Source: Ustilago trichophora (taxonomy: Eukaryota; Basidiomycota; Ustilaginomycetes; Ustilaginales; Ustilaginaceae). From it: 64,000 nucleotides of DNA. Below, in pieces: positions 11,074 to 21,057 of the stretch. The position numbers and the translations under genes are program-made. Numbering within the stretch: position 1 is the first letter of the stretch; each line of letters begins with the position of its first letter. The notes under the pieces were generated by a model. That model ran no database searches. It had not been told where the DNA came from and saw nothing but the letters and a program-made list of their open reading frames with translations. The stretch is from positions 620,001 to 684,000 of the forward strand of contig OOIN01000017.1 of NCBI GenBank assembly GCA_900323505.1, read 5' to 3'.

Positions 11074-12021
11074 CCAAATGCGAGATTCGTGACTAGATGG
11101 TGACAGGTCGAGACGAAGACATCAAGTGCTACCTGAAGTTGTAGTGTAGCTCCAACATTTGAGGTTTGCGGGGAAAGCGAGGGTGAGCTTTAAGAAGTAG
11201 ATAACCGGAGCAGTTCCGCGGTTCGCTATCCGAGCGACGAAGTTGGCCATAACGCGCTGCGAAAAAGGCGATGAAGCATTCAACTCTCGGCTTAACAAAT
11301 TGAAAATTTCAACCAAGTCTTGGAAAATCGATGCCGAAGTGCCGAAAATGGGTGACTGCCAAGAAAGAGAAGAGCGTGGCCTGCAAGCCTTTCTTCCAAT
11401 CGGAACTGCCCGATTCGTTCAACACGCCTCAGAAGACAGTTGAGGGAATCAAGGGTGCATGCATCAGACCATCTTCCGACAGCCGAAAAAGGCCAAAGTG
11501 TCAGCAACACCTCTTGAACAACTTGGCATTCACATTTGCTACAGCCACAACGCACCCACTCTCCACACCCACCATCACTTTCATCTCGCTGACAGCATAC
11601 ACGCACAGACGCAAACACACACGTTCAGACTAACAGATTCCACTTCACGAAGAGGCAGCCAATGCGGACGGTGGCATTTGTCGCTTCTTCAACTATCTAC
11701 TTATAGAGCATTGTCCTCTTGCTACAGCACGGTCCAACTCCGCCTACCGCATATCAGCGTAGCTCAAGCTGCAATCTGACGCGGACAGCTTCCTAGAGGA
11801 CAACAAACTGCGACGCTGCCAATAAGCTGCGGGAAGCGATAGTGGACCGTCGAAGCAGGAAGCATGCTGGCCGGGCTAAACGCCATATTCCAGAGTTCAG
11901 ATCGCTTCCGACGCTGATGGATCAGTCAGCCAGCACAGACCTTTCAGCCACAACCTAGCTCAGAGCTCGACGCCGCAGCTCGCGAAAGCTCAAAGCTCAT
12001 CAGGGCATATCTGTCGCAACA
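11074..12021. promoter_or_regulatory. Divergent promoter region
   Basis: A 948-base region between the hydrolase start (minus, 11073) and the membrane protein start (plus, 12022). It must carry both 5' flanks. No specific operator or TATA element could be assigned. Confidence 0.5.
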
Positions 12022-13146
12022 ATGGCTATCACACTACAGACAGTGCTTCCGCAAAAGGTGCTGCCTCGAGCACCCAGTCCAAATGCATCCTCACCCAATC
12101 CAGGCATTCGATCTGCCATCACACAATTCATCCCAGCATCTCCTGATGTCAGCCTCGACCAGGATGCTTTCACCACACCCACCGCTGAGTCGAGCTCAAA
12201 CGGCTTTGCAGCTCGTCATAGTAGCAGCATGAACCGCGCTCGCGTACTCAGCGGTAGCTCACAGGGTCACATTGAAGCAGCATTGAAAAGCCCAGGTGGA
12301 TCCTCCACGATCGGCCGTAAGTCGATGTCCGCTGGAGCTGGATCGAGGAGAGGCATTGCTCATAGCAGCCGCATCCTGGGAGCTGAAGAAGACAAGCAAG
12401 AGGCATTTGCTCTTTCGCAGCTCACCAACGGCAAAGTAGACGTATCCTTCGAAGGATCGTTAGGCGGCGGCTTACCACCACTGTCTCCTTCCCTATGCAA
12501 GGGAAAGGGAAAGGTACGTAATGGAGAGGAGGAGCTCGGTCAGATACCACTCTTTGACGTCGACCTCGAGTCGGGTCAGCCAACAGCATCCGGTTCTTCC
12601 CATACCTCACGAGCAGGCAAGTTGCTGCAACCTCTGACCAAGTCGATGCCTTGGAACAAGTCCAAGTCGAATGTTGCGCCTGCATATCAAGCAGCAGCAG
12701 CATCAGCATCACAAGATGGCATATCGCCCGATACATCACGCAATGCTCTTGCGAATGACTTACGGGATGACTCGCTCGATTTCGCCCGCCCACTTACCAC
12801 CGCAAAAGAAGACTACAGCACCTATGGACACATCGAAGACGACGACTACCGCGAAGGCTCAGGAGTATTCGACAATGACAGAGAGCAGCTTCTCTACGCC
12901 GGCGCAGATGACTCGGAAAGACCAGGCTACTTTGCGCCGGGTGACAGAAGCTTTGGGTACAACTCTCTGCAAGGTAGCGCTGGGCTAGGCGGATACGGCG
13001 GAGCGGTTGGATTTGAGGCCTTGACGTGGACAGAGAACGGCTGGATGGTGTCCAGCAGCATCTTGGTGGGTGTACTGGTGACGGTGGCTATCTTGATCAG
13101 TATTGATGTGATTGATTGGCCTGGTGATGGGCTTGGCAAGAACTAA
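12022..13146 (+). CDS. Unrecognised C-terminally anchored membrane protein
   Basis: A single-exon frame of 374 residues that I do not recognise as a known family. Residues 1-335 are hydrophilic and low-complexity, rich in Ser, Gly and acidic residues, and look disordered. One strong hydrophobic segment at about 341-361 is followed by a short tail ending WPGDGLGKN. This is the layout of a tail-anchored or single-pass protein with a large cytosolic part. No signal peptide is seen. A Gly/Tyr-rich patch just before the membrane segment is the most distinctive feature. The start at 12022 is the first ATG of the frame. The frame is a real gene on length and codon bias; its function is unknown. Confidence 0.75.
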   Translation: MAITLQTVLPQKVLPRAPSPNASSPNPGIRSAITQFIPASPDVSLDQDAFTTPTAESSSNGFAARHSSSMNRARVLSGSSQGHIEAALKSPGGSSTIGRKSMSAGAGSRRGIAHSSRILGAEEDKQEAFALSQLTNGKVDVSFEGSLGGGLPPLSPSLCKGKGKVRNGEEELGQIPLFDVDLESGQPTASGSSHTSRAGKLLQPLTKSMPWNKSKSNVAPAYQAAAASASQDGISPDTSRNALANDLRDDSLDFARPLTTAKEDYSTYGHIEDDDYREGSGVFDNDREQLLYAGADDSERPGYFAPGDRSFGYNSLQGSAGLGGYGGAVGFEALTWTENGWMVSSSILVGVLVTVAILISIDVIDWPGDGLGKN

Positions 13147-15246
13147 GATTGCGGCAGTATGGCACACTTTCGTCAAAGTGCCCATTCGGCACTCGCAGCA
13201 TTGGCAGGTCTCGGCACCTGCTTCATGTATATACGCATTTGTACTTGTATTTTGAGAGCAAGGTCATGCATTCCCTTTTTCTAGACAATGATGGGGCAGA
13301 TCGAGTGCACATTCCAAGACGAGTGGCGCAGAAAGCATAGCCCGGATTCCGGCTTTACACAAGAAGCCGACTTTGGTAAAGATCTGGATGGCAGATAGAC
13401 GACGACCACGAGGTTGACGGCTGCAGTCTCGAAATGTGACGGCGCTTCGTTGGAGCTCAGAACGTTGGTCTCGATCAACAGAGAGAGAGAGGGAGAGAGA
13501 CTTGATCCGAGATTCGGAATTCGGAAGATCCCGAGCCAATGGTGACAGGCTAGTCATGGTCACCTCGGTAATCTTGTTGCATGTACTCGCTTCCCGAATG
13601 GGTAAGCGAACAATGTGACCATGCCTTTCTACCTCTTGACATGGCGGTAGCCTACTGCCTTCTTGCTTGACCAGAATCACAAAAGAGGTACAGTGGTTGT
13701 GACTAGGGCCAATATGGTTTGTGTTGGGACCGCGCAGATCCACCCCGCATTGTTGTCCCGTAAGAGGGTCGGAGTTGAAGAGTTGACGTCTGAGCACGAA
13801 TGATAGTGGCGCCGCCGCGGGGAAAAGTGGCGCAACAGAAGGAAGGAGGAAGGGTGATTGTACAATGTGTTTCAATGGTAAGGTACAGTAAGGTTAGCAA
13901 AGGGGGATGCAGCTGGCGATGGACTTGGTACCCCTTCTCTCTCATCGATCTCGCATTTTGTAACGCTTCGTGACAATCTCGATTTACAGTCCATCTTTCT
14001 GTACGACACAAAAGGATTCGGAATAGACCGTTCCGCTTTACATCAATGAACTTCCATCACGACAGCATCAAAGCTGTCTTCGGAAGGATGTTTCGGAAGG
14101 ATTTGCTCCTCAACGTTATGGATGGAATTTCCTTCTTCGACTAAGATGCTCTAGCCGATGTTGCAAGGAACGACGCTATCGGATCTTTCTCACGCACACC
14201 TTGAATCATGTGTAACACTCTGTACACATTGACCATGATCAACGAGCTTCAATGAGGTCCGGATCACACGCTTCCGTCCGGAGTTTGACCGGTCCCCTTA
14301 CATTTATCCTTGTACCATTGTTCTCACTGTTTTCGACGACGTTTGGACATGATCCATCGATGTGGGCATCATGAAAGGGCGCGAGCAATGTGCATGTTTC
14401 CTATACGGTGAGAAGCTGGAAGAAAAAGAAAGTGCAGATCAGAGTGGCGCTCGGGATTAGAGAGACAAAACAGAAAAAGTGGCGGATCGACGATATTCAT
14501 CACCGACACAAGGATCAGAAGAGAAGCAGACCCCGACTGAGACCCTTCTACAGCACAGATCTCTCTTGTTTCTGTATGCTGGACCCTTGAAACGCACGTT
14601 TTGACTAAACAAGGCACGGCAGCAGCAAAGGACTGAAAAAGGCAAAGAGCGGGTCTGTGTCACGTCAATTTAGCGCCAATTTAATGTCAATTTTACTTTT
14701 TATCTTATTTTTGTCTGGATATTTCTTTGCATATCTCAAAGATTGCCTGCCAATGCGGCGCGCCTCTGCCGCCCCGCGCCCAGAACTCGCTCGGAATGTC
14801 GCTTCCATCTTCTTTGTGTGTGGGTAGGGTGTTGCCAAGCTTGACTCACATCCCATCCATGGCCAGCCTCGAACGACTGCCGCTTTCTCGCTTTCTCTTT
14901 GCAGAACATCGTGTGGTTCTCTTGCCGTTTCGGGGTTCCGGTTTCGTGTTGCCTTGTTGCGCCCATATGCCTTTGACACGGTTGCTTTGTCCTCGCTTTT
15001 GCTGCATGGCTGCCGTGCACTGTAACATGCTACGGACACCACATGCGTTCGTGATGTCCATATAATCATGCTCAAATTCGTGCTAGGGCAGAATGAGCGA
15101 CTTCACATCCTCCCCACCTCTAGCTTGAAAGCAGCCTGCTGTGAAGACTTCAATCATCCTCGTCCCAGCTTGGGCCTCCTTGACCATCCCTAGCCTCCTC
15201 CCTCCCTCACCTGAATCCTCCTCTACTACCACATAGATTCCGCGCG
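13147..15246. other. Gene-free stretch upstream of the secreted lipase
   Basis: No gene can be supported in 2.1 kb. It holds a short GA repeat near 13482-13500, a TACAGTA copy at 13884, and an AT-rich patch at 14660-14720. The last ~150 bases are C/T-rich, as expected for a leader or promoter of the lipase gene. Confidence 0.6.
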
Positions 15247-16206
15247 ATGAAGCTCCTTCAGATCGCCTCTACCGTCGCTGTTGCTGCCTTCTCGGTCTCA
15301 AGCGTCACTGCCAAACCTCTCGAGACTGAGACGTTGAACTACCCTGCGGGTGTACAGCGCTCGATCGAGGCCAGGGACACGGAGCGTCTCTTTGTCCGGG
15401 ACAACACCGCCCCAACCACACCCTTGACCAACTACCAGCAGTACTCGTACCCTGCGCAGCTCTCACAGGCCGCCTACTGTGGTCAGCCCGTCGGCGCCAA
15501 GGTTGGAGATGCACAGCTGCTGTGGACTGCCGGTGATGGCCGATCGACTCCCATGGTCTATGTAGCCTACTCGCCAACCAAGGGTGTCATCGTTTCGCAC
15601 CAGGGTACCAACACCTCGTCATTCTCTTCGATCCTCAACGATGCCGACTTTGCGCTGGACCCCGTCAACTCGCGTCTCTCGTACCTCGGAAGCGTCAAGG
15701 TTCACGGTGGATTCCAGGACACCTGGTTGCGCACTGCCGATTCTGTGCTGGCACAGGTCAAGTCGGCTCTCGCCGCACATCCCGGTTCCGCCGTCCTCAC
15801 CGTCGGACACTCGCTCGGTGCCTCGATCTCGCTGCTCGACGCCTTGTACCTCAAGAAGCAGCTCCCCTCGACCTCGGTCAAGTCGATCGTCTTTGGTCAG
15901 CCCAGAACCGGTGATAAGGCCTTTGCCAACGCTGTCGATGCTAACCTGCCTGGCTTTGTTCACATCAACAACGGCCGCGACCCTGTACCCCGTCTTCCCC
16001 CCGCAATCGACTACCAGCACGCCTCGGGTGAGATCTGGATCAACCCCCACAACGGCAACAGCGCCGTCATCTGCCCGGGTCAAGAGAACAAGAACTGCAT
16101 CCTCTCGGTCAATCCCTTCACTTACGATGTCGATGACCACACTGGCACCTACTTCAACGTCCACATTGCTGGTCGTGGTCAAAACTGCCCCGCGGTTATC
16201 GGCTAG
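15247..16206 (+). CDS. Secreted class 3 (fungal) lipase
   Basis: A single-exon gene of 319 residues. The N terminus is a signal peptide with a hydrophobic core and probable cleavage after SVTA (about residue 22), followed by a possible propeptide to about residue 52. The Lipase_3 domain carries GHSLG with nucleophile Ser189, Asp245 in GRDPVPRLP and His298 in DDHTGTYF, a complete triad. Cysteines near 78, 276, 284 and 314 could form disulfides, as in Rhizomucor-type lipases. The enzyme is expected to hydrolyse triacylglycerols or related esters outside the cell, for nutrition or host contact. It is a different subfamily from the giant lipase-like protein at the left edge and is not a recent duplicate of it. 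Confidence 0.93.
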   Translation: MKLLQIASTVAVAAFSVSSVTAKPLETETLNYPAGVQRSIEARDTERLFVRDNTAPTTPLTNYQQYSYPAQLSQAAYCGQPVGAKVGDAQLLWTAGDGRSTPMVYVAYSPTKGVIVSHQGTNTSSFSSILNDADFALDPVNSRLSYLGSVKVHGGFQDTWLRTADSVLAQVKSALAAHPGSAVLTVGHSLGASISLLDALYLKKQLPSTSVKSIVFGQPRTGDKAFANAVDANLPGFVHINNGRDPVPRLPPAIDYQHASGEIWINPHNGNSAVICPGQENKNCILSVNPFTYDVDDHTGTYFNVHIAGRGQNCPAVIG

Positions 16207-16660
16207 ATTGGTACGACATCCAAAAGACACCGGCCTTAGAGAGTACGATGAAAGATGGAAGCAGATAGGTACGAACGGCTCGCTCAGAGTCGCTCCCATC
16301 TGCCTTCCTCCTCTGCAAAGAAGCAGCCAAAAAAAGTCACGGATTTGTCGCAAACAAAAATCACTAGATATCTAGTCACATCTGTCTTTACTGACATGGA
16401 AAAGAAGTACTTATCACTTGTTTGATGTTGCGATGTGCTCCATGTATGTGTTTGAGTGAGGTTTCATTTGATGGACGGTCTGGTGCCCCTAGTCAAGATG
16501 GAATCAAGCATGTCAATCGCCGATATAAAACAGAGGAGGAAAGCCCACACTTAGATATGGCGGTGGTAGTGGTAGTAGTGGTGGAGGTTTCGGATGCAGT
16601 CGAAAAGCAACACCTGCAGCCTAGGCTAACGCTAACACCTGACAGGGCAGGGGTGTGACT

Positions 16661-16690
16661 TCAGAGAGCGAGAGAGAGAGAGAGAGAGAA
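16661..16690. repeat. GA dinucleotide microsatellite
   Basis: An almost pure GA repeat of about 30 bases. A second GA tract lies at 16816-16836. Confidence 0.9.
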
Positions 16691-16931
16691 GAACGCGTCT
16701 TTGGGTAACAACAAGCCCCGTCTTGACCGTTGTATTCAAATTTCAAGACACGTTTGTGGAGTCAATACAAAATTCGAAGCATAACAAATGTCGGTCAATT
16801 CAAAGACGTGTGATTTCAGAGAGAGAGAGAGAGAGCAAGCTTGGAGACGGCGACTACTCTTTGAGTTTGTGCACACTGTAAACACGGCCGGAAAATCCGA
16901 GGTGGAGAAGTCCCAAAATTGGAACTTTGCT

Positions 16932-16950
16932 GCTCTCTCTCTCTCTCTCT
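16932..16950. repeat. CT dinucleotide microsatellite
   Basis: A CT repeat about 95 bases after the GA tract at 16816-16836. It is complementary to that tract and could pair with it. Confidence 0.9.
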
Positions 16951-17129
16951 TCCTGCTCATTCCGAATCGTACAACAGAAGCACAAGCAGTACTGCAGCAA
17001 GCACATCGTGCATTGATCGATTCAAAGAGTGATACCTCCACCTTCCCTTTCCACCCTCATCCTTGGTCGCCATCCATTCACACAGCGTGACCATACCATC
17101 AGATCATCATCACCAACATCACTGTCACA

Positions 17130-18770
17130 ATGTTGCGACGAATCGCCAGCCGCACTCTTAGGGAGCCCGTCCTTCGACCCTCCTCTCCCGGTCCTCAGCC
17201 TGCCGCTGTCACCTCGGCCGCCGTCCTCTCGTACCAGTACCAGCTTCTTCAGCAGTCTAGAGGTCTCGTCTCTTCGGTCCTTCTCAGCAGCACTCGCGAT
17301 GCCTACGAGAGCAAGAAGATGGCCGAGCTCAAAGCCGATCTCAAGTCGCGTGGTCTCGCTTCCTCCGGTCGCAAGGAGGACCTCATCAAGCGTCTTGTAG
17401 ACCACGACTCCTTCATCAATGGCAGCACCGCCAACATGGACTCTGTCCCCGGTGCTCGTCCTCAGCTCCGCAAGAAGTCGACCTTGGCCTCGCTTCGCAA
17501 CAGTGGTGAGAACGACGGCAAGAAGAAGGACAGCCCCGCACCTCCTGCACCTACCTCACAGTCCGGTCACACCACCGTCAAGGGCACTCCGCCTCCGGCT
17601 AACGCCCCTAAGCCTGATGGCCCCACCGTCGACGCTGCCACCGCAAAGGCCGTAGCTCAGGCCAGCAAACCTCTCGGTAGCATGAAGGAGTCCGAGACGC
17701 CTGCCAACCTCGAGCCTGGCTCTGTCCACAACGCTGCCGCTGACGGTCTTGCTGGTGACACCACTGCCAAGGCCTCGCCTTCCCAAGCCGAAGAGGGTCC
17801 TGCCAAGAAGACCACCCCACCTGGTCTACCCGCTCAGAAGACCCCTGCCGCCAAGGAGACCTTCAACGTCCAGATCCCCTACTACCCTGATCCTCCTGTT
17901 CCTGGCGCCAAGATCCCCGTCGTCACCTCCTACACTTCGCCTCACCTGCGTCAGTCTGAAGAAGCTGACCACACCGAGTCGTCGCCTTTCGTGCCAAAAG
18001 CCATCAGCGTTTCGGCAAGCTCGGCCCTCTCGCACGCCTCCGACATGGCTGACCACGGCGAGTCGAGCAAGAAGGACAAACCCAAGGGCATTCTCTCTGA
18101 GATCCTTGCCGACCTTGAGGCTTCCACTGGATCCAGCAGCAGCAGCTCCGAGTCGGCGCTTTCGGGCATCAACAAGAGCGTCGGTGCTGCCAAGGAGGCG
18201 TTCAGCAATGTCGCAGAGCAGGCTAAGGGCGCTTTTGCCTCGGCCACCGGCGAATCCTCTTCTTCATCCTCCTCCTCCTCCTCCTCCTCTTCCTCTTCGG
18301 GCTCTTCTTCGTCGTCATCCTCTTCTTCGCGAAAGAACGCCAACCGACCACTGAACGACCAGGAGCGCACAGGAGCATACATTCTTGCCGGTATTGTCGC
18401 TGGTGGATTCTTCCTCGGCGGTCTTGGCAAGTCTAGCAAGTCCAAGGACCATGGCCACCATGACCACCACGAAGAGTCCAAGTCGACTGGCAAGACCGCC
18501 GACCCCGAAGGCAAGACCGTAGTCCCAAAGGTCGTCCCCGTTGCCGCCGTCCCTCGAGGCGATGGCGCCAACAAGGCCGAATCCAAACCCACCGGCTCCT
18601 CAATCCCCGCCCCTACAGGAAGCAAGGTCTTGGCGCCTATCATGTGCGTTCCCAAGGGCACCCAGCTCTCCACCTCCTCTCCCTCGGGAGCATCCAGCAG
18701 TATTGCCAACGAAGCAGCGGCAACACTGGCCAGACTTGCCCAGCTGTCCACTTGCGAGGTGAGCAAGTAA
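17130..18770 (+). CDS. Mitochondrial SAP-domain membrane protein, 3' end shared with the RraA exon
   Basis: Unspliced, this frame is 546 residues. The N terminus is Arg-rich without acids, like a mitochondrial presequence. A SAP motif follows at about 62-95 (KMAELKADLKSRGLASSGRK), the helix-extended-helix fold that binds nucleic acid; yeast Aim34 is a mitochondrial SAP protein, named only as a comparison. The middle is Pro/Ser/Lys-rich, with a long poly-Ser run near 375-405. A single membrane segment lies at about 415-433, then a His-rich patch. The last codons before 18759 read STCE and meet a GTGAGC donor. In-frame splicing to 18980 continues into an RraA-like domain, so the true product may be a 766-residue fusion ending at 19651. 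The unspliced stop at 18770 lies inside that intron. Confidence 0.8.
   Translation: MLRRIASRTLREPVLRPSSPGPQPAAVTSAAVLSYQYQLLQQSRGLVSSVLLSSTRDAYESKKMAELKADLKSRGLASSGRKEDLIKRLVDHDSFINGSTANMDSVPGARPQLRKKSTLASLRNSGENDGKKKDSPAPPAPTSQSGHTTVKGTPPPANAPKPDGPTVDAATAKAVAQASKPLGSMKESETPANLEPGSVHNAAADGLAGDTTAKASPSQAEEGPAKKTTPPGLPAQKTPAAKETFNVQIPYYPDPPVPGAKIPVVTSYTSPHLRQSEEADHTESSPFVPKAISVSASSALSHASDMADHGESSKKDKPKGILSEILADLEASTGSSSSSSESALSGINKSVGAAKEAFSNVAEQAKGAFASATGESSSSSSSSSSSSSSSGSSSSSSSSSRKNANRPLNDQERTGAYILAGIVAGGFFLGGLGKSSKSKDHGHHDHHEESKSTGKTADPEGKTVVPKVVPVAAVPRGDGANKAESKPTGSSIPAPTGSKVLAPIMCVPKGTQLSTSSPSGASSSIANEAAATLARLAQLSTCEVSK
18254..18330 (+). repeat. Serine-codon microsatellite inside the SAP gene
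   Basis: Imperfect TCC/TCT/TCG repeat encoding a long serine run just before the membrane segment. Its length may vary between strains. Confidence 0.8.
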
Positions 18771-19651
18771 AAGATCCCTGTTACCCCTTGGTTTTCCCAC
18801 ATGTAGATACACCCTTGGCCTTTCGAAGCCCTAGCCCTGGAAAGAACGACTGACAGGCGCTATTCTATGCATATGCACAATCACATGAATGTTTCCTTTG
18901 CTTTGTTTGGGTCAGAGTGTGCTGACCATGTGATTTTCTCTCTTTTTGTCCATGGGAACGCGTTGGGGCGGCGGAAAAGGTGTCGGATGCGTTGCTTAAG
19001 TTGAAGGTGAAGGAAGGTGGATATTTGCCTGGGATTGAGATGTACTCTCCGAGCTATTTGGCATCTCCGGATGTGAGGGTTTGTGGACCGGCTTATACGG
19101 TCAAGATGGTCTCTCAGCAGGATACGACTGCTCCCAAGCCAAAACAGCATTTTGTTGATGCTGCCCAAGCTTATCCGGGACATGTTATGGTGGTCACTGC
19201 GCCCTCGCTCAATCGTTCTGCCGTTTGGGGCGGGTTGATGACTGCAAGGGCGCAGTATCTTGACCTCAAAGGTGTCGTACTCGATGGGAGATGTAGGGAT
19301 CTGATGGAGCACAGAGAGGCAGGCTTTGCCGTGTTTGCCAGAGGCCACTCGACGCAAGGTCAAAGTCCATTCACCAGGCCTTCCGAGTTGAATGTGCCCA
19401 TCACCATCAGCGATCCCACAACGGAAGGAAAAGAAGGAGAGGGGAGCAAGAATCCTAAAATGCCAAGTGTTACGGTGAGACCAGGTGACTTGGTGCTGGC
19501 TGACATGGACGGCGTCGTCATCGTTCCACCATCTGTAGCAGCGGATGTAATCAGGCAGGCAGAGAAGGGACGCAGGGAGGACGAGAAATGCATGCAAGAC
19601 ATTAAAGCAGGCATGCCCGTCAAGGAGGCTTTTGCCAAGAATCGCACCTAG
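18642..19651 (+). CDS. RraA-like / HMG aldolase family protein, two exons
   Basis: Exon 2 is 18980-19651. Exon 1 ends at 18758, with a 221-base intron (GTGAGC donor, AAAG acceptor, a CTGAC branch-like motif near 18922). The join gives STCE-VSDALLKLK, the conserved opening of RraA-like proteins such as yeast YER010C (STCDISDGLL), so the splice is well supported. Family motifs follow: GGLMTARAQ and DGRCRD, whose Arg and Asp serve substrate and metal binding. Members are 4-hydroxy-4-methyl-2-oxoglutarate aldolases or oxaloacetate decarboxylases. The start is uncertain: an in-frame ATG at 18642 gives 263 residues, close to normal family length, but exon 1 lies in frame inside the SAP gene and the whole may be one fusion from 17130. 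The ATG-less reading from 18980 would start with GTG and is not credible. Confidence 0.82.
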
Positions 19652-19894
19652 AAACGATGCGTTGCGAGTAAGATCGCTTCTAACCTTTAAATTCTCAATA
19701 GACTCTTCGATCAAATGTAGATAAGTTAACCCGCCATCCCTGCAAGGAAAGCCGTTTTGAAAGCAAAGCTAATGCCGAGACGTTCTGATCTGGTCTGTCA
19801 AAGAACACGGGCGCCTGGGTAGCAGTGTGGTATGCGAGCTGACAGTTCAAGCGGTATGTACAGTGTCTAAATGCTAGAAAGAGCGTCTTGATGA

Positions 19895-20599
19895 TCATGC
19901 GGTGATTGCAGTGTTCTGCAGCCAGTCCAATGATGGGTCTTCAAGGTGGTCTGTGGTTTCACAAAAGCAAATGCAAAACGTCAGTCAGCCTATCTGTCCA
20001 ACAGCCAGTCTTTACACTCTCATCGTACTGTACTCACCATCGAAATCAACAAGTTTCTCCCAAGTCCTCTCCTTTCTCACCGCACTTTCGAGCTGCTCCG
20101 CCTTGTTCTCATCCTGCAATGTCACTGCTGACCCTTGAAGCGCTTTTGGCTTTGCCTCTCCCTTGCCAGAAGCATTCGCTGGAACGGAATACCCGCTCAA
20201 CGAGTGGTTGTGAGGGTTGAGCAATGTCGCATTATTGACGAGGAGGAGAAGTGCTTCTTTGTTGGCGAGTGTGCCGATCTTCTCTGCAAGCTTGCTTGCT
20301 TGTTGAGAGGGTGTGCGTTCGGAGACCAACTCGGGTGCTTCATACAACCCGACAACGGTAAGGTTCTTGGACGAGGCGTAGGAGGTGGCGAGAGATAGTG
20401 CGACTTCAGCCATGGGAGCGAGAGCTGTCCAGTGATGCGAGATTGGGATGGTGTCGGTGATGGTGACAGATCCAGATGATGAAGAGGTGGGGTCGGCAAG
20501 GAGGAGGCCAAGAACGCGGGCGGTGGGGTATTTGGCTGTGTGCAAGACCAGCTTTTTGTATGCCAGCGGAGAGACGCTAAACGAGGAGATGGCCGACAT
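19895..20599 (-). CDS. EMC8: ER membrane protein complex subunit 8 (EMC8/9 family)
   Basis: Two exons: 20038-20599 (ATG at 20599) and 19895-19950, joined over an 87-base intron with a GTGAGT donor, a GCTGAC branch-like motif and a CACAG acceptor, giving 205 residues. The opening (AYKKLVLHTAKYPTARVLGL) matches the MPN-like fold of the EMC8/EMC9 family. The small second exon supplies the conserved C-terminal DFDDHLEDPSLDWL motif that the unspliced frame lacks, which strongly supports the intron. The subunit is on the cytosolic side of the ER membrane complex, an insertase for tail-anchored and multipass proteins. Its 3' end faces the RraA-like gene tail to tail, and its 5' end faces the FIST-like gene across a 458-base divergent promoter region. 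Confidence 0.92.
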
Positions 20600-21057
20600 G
20601 ATGAGCAGTAGTGACTATGAAGGTGAGTAGTCCGATGGAGATGGGCGCCGGATGCAGGAGAAGGAAGGGATAAGGAGTCGTTGGAGGATCGAGGGGCAGT
20701 GAGGTGTACGGAGTTGGTGCTGCACGCGTCCGTGCGGAACCCTTTCTTCGCAAATAGAATCGGGGTAATATGGCGAGCCTCGACCCGATGCGATTTGCGA
20801 TGGAGTCTTCGGCATCCAAATTCAGCGTTTGACTCTTCAGGGTCCAGCGCGCAGCGTCACAGCTGAGCTCAGCGATTTGCAATCCTTCTCGCTCCACTTT
20901 CTTCCAACACAGACCTTGCCGACTTTGTGGAACGAGCTGCACCATTACCTGATATCAGGGTGAGACTTGTTGTACATCATCAGCTCGTGTATCTTGTCCA
21001 CCACGATTGTCTCCTCCCCAAATTCCCCAGGGACAAGTCAAGATCTAGACATACATT
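20600..21057. promoter_or_regulatory. Divergent promoter region, EMC8 and FIST-like gene
   Basis: A 458-base region between two outward-facing starts. No specific element could be assigned, and no separate gene is supported. Confidence 0.5.

Larger units (their letters stand above)
16207..17129. promoter_or_regulatory. Intergenic region with paired GA and CT tracts before the SAP gene
   Basis: A 923-base gap between the lipase stop and the SAP-domain gene start. It contains GA tracts at 16661-16690 and 16816-16836 and a complementary CT tract at 16932-16950. The last 100 bases before the ATG are C/T-rich with CATCATCACC runs, like a leader. No other gene is supported. Confidence 0.55.

Noticed and set aside
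18980..19651. RraA-like frame as a stand-alone gene starting at 18980
   Set aside because: The first codon is GTG, not ATG, and an AG acceptor lies just before it. The conserved STCE motif is found in the upstream exon, so this is exon 2.
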